Of a DNA stretch of 57,832 nt, positions 53,501 to 57,832 are shown one piece after another. The stretch spans positions 1-57,832 of the forward strand of contig CANQOI010000006.1 in NCBI GenBank assembly GCA_947625435.1. Direction: 5' to 3'. Below the pieces are notes generated by a model that did no database searches, was not told the DNA's origin, and saw only the letters and a list, made by a program, of their open reading frames with translations. Made by a program: the position numbers and the translations under genes. The stretch comes from an uncultured Clostridia bacterium (GTDB lineage Bacteria; Bacillota; Clostridia; UBA1212; UBA1255). Positions within the stretch are counted from its first letter, which is position 1. Each line of letters starts with the position of its first letter.

Positions 53501-55939
53501 GTCCACGTCACCGTTATCTTCAAGATAACCGTCTATCTTCTCATATTCTTCACGGTTGCCGGAGCCTTCGCTCTTATTTTCGACAACGAGCATCAGGCGG
53601 CCGTTTATGTCGTCCGTCTTCATGGCCTCATTAAGAGCGGCCAATGTATCCTTATCCGTTCCGCCTGACTGAGCCATACCGTAAAGGTCCAGGTTCTCGG
53701 GAGCGTCGAGAAGCGTGGGCTGACCCCAGAGGTTCCAGTCGATACCCTGACTTCTGTAGCAAGCCGGGCAGAGACCGGGCACCATGGCGATCACGGCAAA
53801 ATTATTCGGGAATTTTCTCGAACGCGAGCCTACGACGCCCTGTATCGAGAAATTGTACTCTGTGATATCGTCTATCCACTGGTTCGAAGCGCGGAAATTA
53901 AATTCAACGCCTACTATAGGACATCCTTCCTCTACGGAGCAGGCTTTCTCACCGCCTTCATGATATGCCTTGTTGGGGCATTCAACGCCGTGTCCGCCGC
54001 TTTCAACGGAGTCCGATTTATATATCCATCTGAAATCGGTATAAGCGCTCTCAATATCGACTATTCCGTCGCGGTTCACGTCAAAGGGCAGCTCGCCTGC
54101 GACCTGAATGTTCTTAACTCCGCCGGAATGGAGATCCTGCTGATTCGTCGTATAACGGACCTGAACGGGCTGAGTCCTGGCAGCCTCATAATTATCCGCA
54201 AAATCACTGTCTGCGACAGTCGATATGCCGTTTCTCGCGTTCTCATCGTCTGGTAAAATGTGATAAAGATCATCATCATAAGTTACCTTGAATCTGTATT
54301 CGTAGCCCGCTGTGGCATTGCCGTTGGGAGCGGGGCTCTGCGTCAATACGTACGGCGGCGCCTCATAATTTGAATTGGCGTTATAGAGCATTCCGGATGA
54401 AGCCACTATGTCGCTCTCATCTCCGCTGTAATAACCGGCCTCATAATGCTTTGAAAGATAGCTCGTGTTAGGATCCGTGCTCCAATCCTCAAAATGGTCG
54501 GGCTTGCGCGATGTAACGGCTATCTCGACATATTCGCACGTTGCGCTGTAGAAGCGGAGTCCGTCGGGATAATCTCCGAAATACGGAGTGTTGCCCGCCA
54601 CTATAAGAGAAGCGTTCGCATAATACCATTCATCCATTACATCGGCTGTGCCGTCCGGATGATAGTCATACATCTTCAATATGAAGAAGAAGCCTTTTTT
54701 GGCGGCAGCCTCGGCATTCATTCCTTTGAATGTGGCTGTATAAACACCTGCAGGAACGCCGTCCTCCACAGAGCCGCCGGCAGAATATTTTACCTTAAGT
54801 CCGTTGTCATCGCCGAACATTGTCGAACCGGAATAAGCGTTTACTTCTATGGTAGGATATGTGAACTCAAAATTACCGGTTGAAACATATCCGGAAGGAC
54901 GCCAATACTCGCCTACCAGCGACTGACCTACCATGAGGTAAGTATTGGTTTCTTTTTCATCAAGTCCGTTGTTGAACTCGAGATCGCGGGTACCGTCCCA
55001 GTTGGCCGTGAGCGGATCGTCCCATGTAGCGTCGACTACATACCAGTGATCCTCTTCGCCTTCCGGTATATTGACTGCATTCCACATATGATCCTCGGGC
55101 GTACCCTTGCTCTGAACGCCGTGTATGAGCACGCATTCTATACCCAGCTTGGTGAGGCATACCTGAAGTGTACGGGCATATGCCTCGCAGACGCCCTCAT
55201 GCGTCACGATACCGTAAATTGTACGTATATATTTAGCATTGGCATGCGGTACACCGTTTATCTCTCTGCACTCTGTCTCATAGCGGTAGTGTATCTTTCT
55301 TACTATCTGATCGTGTACGGAAGTGATGAGCGCTGCCTTTCTGTCCTGATCGGAGAACACCTGACCTGCGCGGTCTTCCGCATCGTTGAGAGTCTTGAGA
55401 GCCTCTGCAGTTATGGAATCTATCGCCTTGTTGACATCTTCCGTCATCTTATCAACGTTGTCGATCTTCGTTCCTGCCAGCAGATAAGTCTCTCCTCTGC
55501 CCGGGCCTATAAGTACATGGTAGCTGTCATCCTTTGTTACCTGGAATGTCAGATAACCGGAATCGATGTACCAGAGCTCCGAGTGGTCAAGATCGAGGGC
55601 GTCCTTCGCGGCGCAGAAATCGTTGAATATGTCTTTATTGCCTGAATTCACATAGGCGTCGACATCTTCCTTGCTTATGACTTCCTTGTCGCCCTTCTTG
55701 AGTCCCATCAGATCTATGATCTTCGTGCCGGAATAATAATCTTCTTTTTTATTGGAGAATTCATCCAGAAGCTTATCGTATATAGCCTGAGCACGCTCAT
55801 TGAGCTGATCGTAAAAGTAATCGGATCTGATCTCCTCTGCTTTGTATGAATTGTCGGCCGAGTAGGTCGATGTGGGAAGCAAAGGGAGCACCAGCGCTAC
55901 AGAGAGCAGTATTGAGATAAATTTTTTCCACATGTTCAT
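50600..55939 (-). CDS. Large sortase-anchored transglutaminase-like surface protein
   Basis: A 1779-residue exported protein. After a signal peptide (1-27) comes a transglutaminase-like domain with a complete triad: Cys251 (GVCEAYA), His284 (DHMWNAV), Asp303 (VVDATWDD). A beta-rich region follows with one EF-hand/dockerin-like loop (DVNRDGIVDIES, near 625). About a dozen Cys-pair repeats (near 1065-1650) share a PTCTEDG...CxxC...GH pattern. A Thr/Pro/Glu repeat stalk leads to NPQTD (1741-1745), a hydrophobic helix and KRRK, a sortase class B-like signal. Such domains may act as cysteine proteases or cross-linkers; the activity is not fixed. No sortase gene is in the window. Confidence 0.85.
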   Translation of the reverse strand: MNMWKKFISILLSVALVLPLLPTSTYSADNSYKAEEIRSDYFYDQLNERAQAIYDKLLDEFSNKKEDYYSGTKIIDLMGLKKGDKEVISKEDVDAYVNSGNKDIFNDFCAAKDALDLDHSELWYIDSGYLTFQVTKDDSYHVLIGPGRGETYLLAGTKIDNVDKMTEDVNKAIDSITAEALKTLNDAEDRAGQVFSDQDRKAALITSVHDQIVRKIHYRYETECREINGVPHANAKYIRTIYGIVTHEGVCEAYARTLQVCLTKLGIECVLIHGVQSKGTPEDHMWNAVNIPEGEEDHWYVVDATWDDPLTANWDGTRDLEFNNGLDEKETNTYLMVGQSLVGEYWRPSGYVSTGNFEFTYPTIEVNAYSGSTMFGDDNGLKVKYSAGGSVEDGVPAGVYTATFKGMNAEAAAKKGFFFILKMYDYHPDGTADVMDEWYYANASLIVAGNTPYFGDYPDGLRFYSATCEYVEIAVTSRKPDHFEDWSTDPNTSYLSKHYEAGYYSGDESDIVASSGMLYNANSNYEAPPYVLTQSPAPNGNATAGYEYRFKVTYDDDLYHILPDDENARNGISTVADSDFADNYEAARTQPVQVRYTTNQQDLHSGGVKNIQVAGELPFDVNRDGIVDIESAYTDFRWIYKSDSVESGGHGVECPNKAYHEGGEKACSVEEGCPIVGVEFNFRASNQWIDDITEYNFSIQGVVGSRSRKFPNNFAVIAMVPGLCPACYRSQGIDWNLWGQPTLLDAPENLDLYGMAQSGGTDKDTLAALNEAMKTDDINGRLMLVVENKSEGSGNREEYEKIDGYLEDNGDVDGEILSSSVFEINFNRICPMVKLKPNAGQSLRVQVGYPAGITYEDLGSGKVELKAYHFTRCAENEPCDEYKNETEKEQREHKWGSHIIGVDEITIIPTPYGMVIMCDSFSPFEIVAVEKSDTAAAAIANDAEKASMVIVVSDSNGTVEYNNGTENVAAVGKDGNVEFKPGETKTFKVKPQDGYTVNTVSMDGQEIKVENGEFTVTAPENGIGVLNVTFVPETVKQAEEQEFGTAVVAKVCTHAKTTTVSDPEHTAKQATCTSDGYEPAVICEECGQTLSEARVIPATGHTIDMNNKDYYVKGKDPTCTENGARDFIKCIKCDTVISESGEIPALGHEFTDYTDVGEPTCQGQTKTATCNRCKVATETKVFSSGSVDHVFDQLVEKKEATCTEDAVETYKCKWCEERKQVAVEDSKTGHDYGEDGICKNCSAFACEGGHTLVDTDALAPTCTEDGHTAGKKCSVCGYWAQEEERVLATGHSFDGHVAGSKCTVCGEILQSDQHTPVEMEEIPATCTQEGRTGGIECAVCHDIIESPKVVPAKGHDWDESSAEWKWSTEGSVSASVILTCKTDSTHKETFAAVVSEPSVSKAPTCTETGTETRTATVTVGDLTITDTHSVVLPMIEHKFGTEPVKTVPATCTRHAEKIYECEVCHAQNTVVEEGELLPHEIVPDPLKSIPAGCTTKGLNVGTCVMCGAESSYETEPRGHSWNVEAPAWHWSEDGENEISASVTVSCPNCKEEQKPDVTIETDDTKEPTCTEEGSVTYTAKAAFEGTELSDTHVVTVAALGHDAKKVDAVEPTETENGNIDYWHCERCGKYFADEDLQNEITEDQTVVEATGTTTTPEPDVTPEPEVTEKPDVTPEPEVTEKPDVTPEPEVTEKPDASEEPEVTEKPDASEEPDASEKPEITAKPDNSSEPDNTGKPGSADNPQTDNNVRLDIWFALLAVSAFGLAIVTLAYKRRKNSER
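50780..50975 (-). repeat. Tandem repeats encoding the Pro/Glu/Thr stalk
   Basis: The 3' part of the surface protein gene has near-identical units of 36 or fewer bases encoding variants of EVTEKPDVTPEP and EVTEKPDASEEP. This is a typical wall-spanning stalk and a probable site of length variation. Confidence 0.8.
51050..52800 (-). repeat. About twelve diverged Cys-pair protein repeats
   Basis: Within the large surface protein, units of about 35-55 codons recur with PTCTEDG, one or two CxxC pairs and a terminal GH. They are diverged at the DNA level, so they are an old protein repeat, not a recent tandem duplication. Confidence 0.75.
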
Positions 55940-56130
55940 GTTTTCGTATTTCCTTTCGTAAGATTTACATTAATTAAGTGTTCCGATATCCGTAAAGATA
56001 CAGAGCAAAAAAAAGTCAGGTCTTACGCTAAATGCATAAAAGCGCAATCCTATTCAAAATATCCAACCCCCTTCCTCAATATTTTATATTTTTCCCATCA
56101 AACTTCCGGTAAAATCTATCCGGATCTCAG
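55940..56130 (-). other. Long 5' leader of the large surface protein gene
   Basis: About 190 bases lie between the predicted transcription start and the start codon. I see one 7-bp hairpin (TTGCGCT with AGCGTAA, near 56005-56045) followed eight bases later by eight T residues. It matches no riboswitch class that I recognise. The rest is AT-rich. Confidence 0.5.
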
Positions 56131-56137
56131 TCTCCTA

Positions 56138-56166
56138 TTTTTAACATACTTTTTCATTTCTGTCAA
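56138..56166 (-). promoter_or_regulatory. Promoter of the large surface protein gene
   Basis: A perfect -35 TTGACA (56161-56166), 17-base spacer and -10 TAAAAA (56138-56143). It diverges from the tRNA promoter. Confidence 0.75.
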
Positions 56167-56199
56167 TACAAAATGAATAAATGTACAGGCAAATTTTTA

Positions 56200-56228
56200 T
56201 TGACTGGAATAACGTATAGTGTTAAAAT
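56200..56228 (+). promoter_or_regulatory. Promoter of tRNA-Pro
   Basis: There is a -35 TTGACT (56200-56205), a 17-base spacer and a -10 TAAAAT (56223-56228), 14 bases ahead of the tRNA. Confidence 0.88.
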
Positions 56229-56241
56229 AGCATCCGTTTCA

Positions 56242-56318
56242 CGGGATGTGGCTCAGTTTGGTAGAGCGCTGCGTTCGGGACGCAGAGGCCGCAAGTTCAA
56301 ATCTTGTCATCCCGACCA
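56242..56318 (+). tRNA. tRNA-Pro (anticodon CGG)
   Basis: A complete cloverleaf is visible. The acceptor is CGGGATG with CATCCCG, the D-arm GCTC/GAGC, and the anticodon stem CTGCG/CGCAG. The loop TTCGGGA gives anticodon CGG (56276-56278). The T-arm is GCAAG/CTTGT with loop TTCAAAT. Discriminator A and CCA are encoded (56315-56318). It reads the proline codon CCG. Confidence 0.96.
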
Positions 56319-56320
56319 CG

Positions 56321-56356
56321 TCGCGGCAAGTCCTTCCGGCTTGCCGCGATTTTTTT
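56321..56356 (+). terminator. Intrinsic terminator after tRNA-Pro
   Basis: The arms TCGCGGCAAG and CTTGCCGCGA form a perfect 10-bp stem followed by seven T residues. Confidence 0.93.
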
Positions 56357-56403
56357 CACGAACATCTTGCAAATTCAAATGACACGGGTGGTGTTATCGC
56401 AGA

Positions 56404-57024
56404 ATGATCTTATATCACGGAACGCATATCCGGAACCTTCAACAGTTGAGGCCGTTCGCTACGCAAGGCAACGCCATTTCAAAACCCGTGATCTGCTTTA
56501 CCCCGAATCCTCAGATCGCGCTGTTATATATCGCGAACCGCCCTTACAGATGGGTTACATTTCACGAAGACGAAAACGGAAAAGCAGTTTTCACAGAGCA
56601 CTACGAAAATATGCTTTACGACTTTTATCATACGGTAAGCGGCAGCATTTATCTCTGTGACGGAGACAATCCTTCGATTTCACCTTCCCATATGAAAGGC
56701 GTTTTTACTTCCCGGACCTGTGTTCCCATCGAAAAAGAAATTTTGATCGACAACGGCTATGAGGAGATACTCAAACAAGAAGCCCTGGGAACGATCCGCG
56801 TCCGAAGGTACCGTCTGCTGCCTTCCGATGAGAAAAACGAAATTTTCAAAGCGACCGTCAGAGCCATTCATATGCAAAAATTACTTCTTCCCTCCGAGGA
56901 TGCTCCCAATAAGGAGCTCGTTTGTTTTGTGCGGCAGCATTTTCCGCAGGCGTGGGAGACTGCCTCGAAAATGACCCGGGCGGAAATCGATCAGATGCTC
57001 CGTGAATGGAGAGCCTCGCTATGA
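56404..57024 (+). CDS. Protein of unknown function, possible ADP-ribosyltransferase fold
   Basis: A 206-residue protein I do not firmly recognise. It opens with YHGTHIRNLQQLRP, a HGT motif like that of NAD-binding ADP-ribosyltransferase-fold proteins, followed by FTPNPQIALLYIA, where the Tyr fits the second triad position. A helical C-terminus (about 150-206) follows. An ART-type toxin, tRNA phosphotransferase-like or domestic role cannot be told apart by eye. The RBS is weak (GGTGGTG). It is preceded by the tRNA terminator and faces a DUF4143 ATPase gene. Confidence 0.6.
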   Translation: MILYHGTHIRNLQQLRPFATQGNAISKPVICFTPNPQIALLYIANRPYRWVTFHEDENGKAVFTEHYENMLYDFYHTVSGSIYLCDGDNPSISPSHMKGVFTSRTCVPIEKEILIDNGYEEILKQEALGTIRVRRYRLLPSDEKNEIFKATVRAIHMQKLLLPSEDAPNKELVCFVRQHFPQAWETASKMTRAEIDQMLREWRASL

Positions 57025-57058
57025 CCAACGACGGTTTATGCAAAAGGCGGCTTAAGAC

Positions 57059-57832
57059 TCAGTCTGCGAGCAGCCATTCGATCAGGTTCTCGGACTTGAT
57101 CCCTTCGTATGATTTATCCAACCCCGGTTCCGGCGACAGCACGATCTTTTCATAGTTGTCGCGTATTTTTTGCAGAGGAGCCAACTCGCGTTTTCTGACG
57201 TCCTCGCTGTTCATGGATTCCGTCACCTGAATATATTTCCTCTCGTCTGCGGCAGCTGCAATGAAGTCCACCTCCATGTTATCGATCTTACCGATCGCTA
57301 CGTCGTATCCTCTCCGGAGCAGTTCAAAATAGACGATATTTTCGATCGCATGACCGCTGTCACGGTTTCGGAATCCCAGCAGATAGTTTCTCAGAGCTAT
57401 ATCCACAATATAGTACTTTCCGAGCGTGCGGAGATATTCCTTTCCTTTGATGTCAAAGCGTTTTATCTCATAGAAAAAATAGCTTTCAAGCAGCGCGTTG
57501 ACATAAGCCTGAACCGTATGTGCGCTCGGCGCGCTCTTCCGTTTACCATCCCCAAGAAGGCCTTCATTCACTAAGGTATTGCCTATGGATGTAACGGAAA
57601 CATTCGAACCGATGTTGTCCGCAAGGAACATGATAATCTTGCGGAGCAGGATCGGATCGGTAATCCGCTTCTGCCCTCTGCGCTTTTCCCGTTCCAGAAC
57701 ATCCCGAACGACAACGGTGGAATAGATACCGTCAAGCAGAGAGAGCGCTTTTTCCTGATCGAGTCCGACGTCGGCAATGCCTGGCATGCCGCCAAAACGC
57801 ATGAATGCTTCAAATGCTTCCCGCAGTTCATA
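57059..57832 (-). CDS. AAA+ ATPase with DUF4143 domain (C-terminal part, partial)
   Basis: The frame is open through the right edge, so only the C-terminal ~257 residues are visible; the Walker motifs would lie beyond the window. The visible part has the lid/winged-helix region (LLDGIYSTVVVRDVLER) and the DUF4143 domain, with KYYIVDIALRNYLLG, GHAIENIVYFELLRRG and the nuclease-like EVDFIA...YIQVTESM. This is a common accessory AAA family of unknown function in anaerobes. It converges on the preceding gene with 34 bases between. Confidence 0.85.
   Translation of the reverse strand, partial: YELREAFEAFMRFGGMPGIADVGLDQEKALSLLDGIYSTVVVRDVLEREKRRGQKRITDPILLRKIIMFLADNIGSNVSVTSIGNTLVNEGLLGDGKRKSAPSAHTVQAYVNALLESYFFYEIKRFDIKGKEYLRTLGKYYIVDIALRNYLLGFRNRDSGHAIENIVYFELLRRGYDVAIGKIDNMEVDFIAAAADERKYIQVTESMNSEDVRKRELAPLQKIRDNYEKIVLSPEPGLDKSYEGIKSENLIEWLLAD

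Overview
The window looks like chromosome from an anaerobic Clostridia-type Firmicute, probably a gut commensal of roughly balanced GC content. The evidence is strong GGAGG ribosome sites, canonical sigma-A promoters (TTGACA, 17-base spacer, TATAAT), a T-box leader, the SRP RNA-dnaX pairing, the smc-ftsY pairing, a NuoE/NuoF-type electron-transfer operon, and large anchored surface proteins with dockerin- and cohesin-like modules. No species is assigned. Most genes lie on the minus strand.

Layout. 1-1512: start of a NuoE/NuoF operon that runs off the left edge. 1656-11190: a minus-strand run of parE- and parC-like topoisomerase genes, a PHP protein, a FAD-dependent dehydrogenase and valS. 11277-13247: a fused class II aldolase/short-chain dehydrogenase of the rhamnulose-1-phosphate type. 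13321-20883: a compact histidine operon hisZ-G-D-C-B-H-A-F-IE behind a consensus promoter. 21064-23515: two anchored surface proteins, each with its own promoter. 23603-25972: a GH2 enzyme. 26073-31292: smc, ftsY and a small PHP protein. 31429-34148: an M20 peptidase facing an M14 peptidoglycan peptidase. 34207-39407: a heterodimeric ABC exporter behind dnaX, with SRP RNA upstream. 39696-42678: two glycoside hydrolases. 42668-45370: a T-box leader, an AMP-forming acyl-CoA ligase and a HAD phosphatase. 45472-49348: a dockerin-bearing glucosaminidase and an adjacent membrane-anchored cohesin-like protein. 49310-50452: aroB. 50600-55939: a 1779-residue transglutaminase-like surface protein with an NPQTD sorting signal. 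56242-57832: tRNA-Pro(CGG) followed by two accessory-type genes.

Two arrangements stand out. An apparently isoleucine-type T-box sits in front of an acyl-CoA ligase instead of a synthetase or transporter gene; this would fit isoleucine made by reductive carboxylation of 2-methylbutyrate. The neighbouring dockerin glucosaminidase and cohesin-like membrane protein look like a private docking pair for a cell-wall enzyme, and the anchor has an odd acidic cytoplasmic tail. Start codons were corrected from RBS and promoter positions for hisZ, hisA, the M20 peptidase, the FAD dehydrogenase, the acyl-CoA ligase and the cohesin-like gene. Functional statements are from reading the sequence only; no database search was run.
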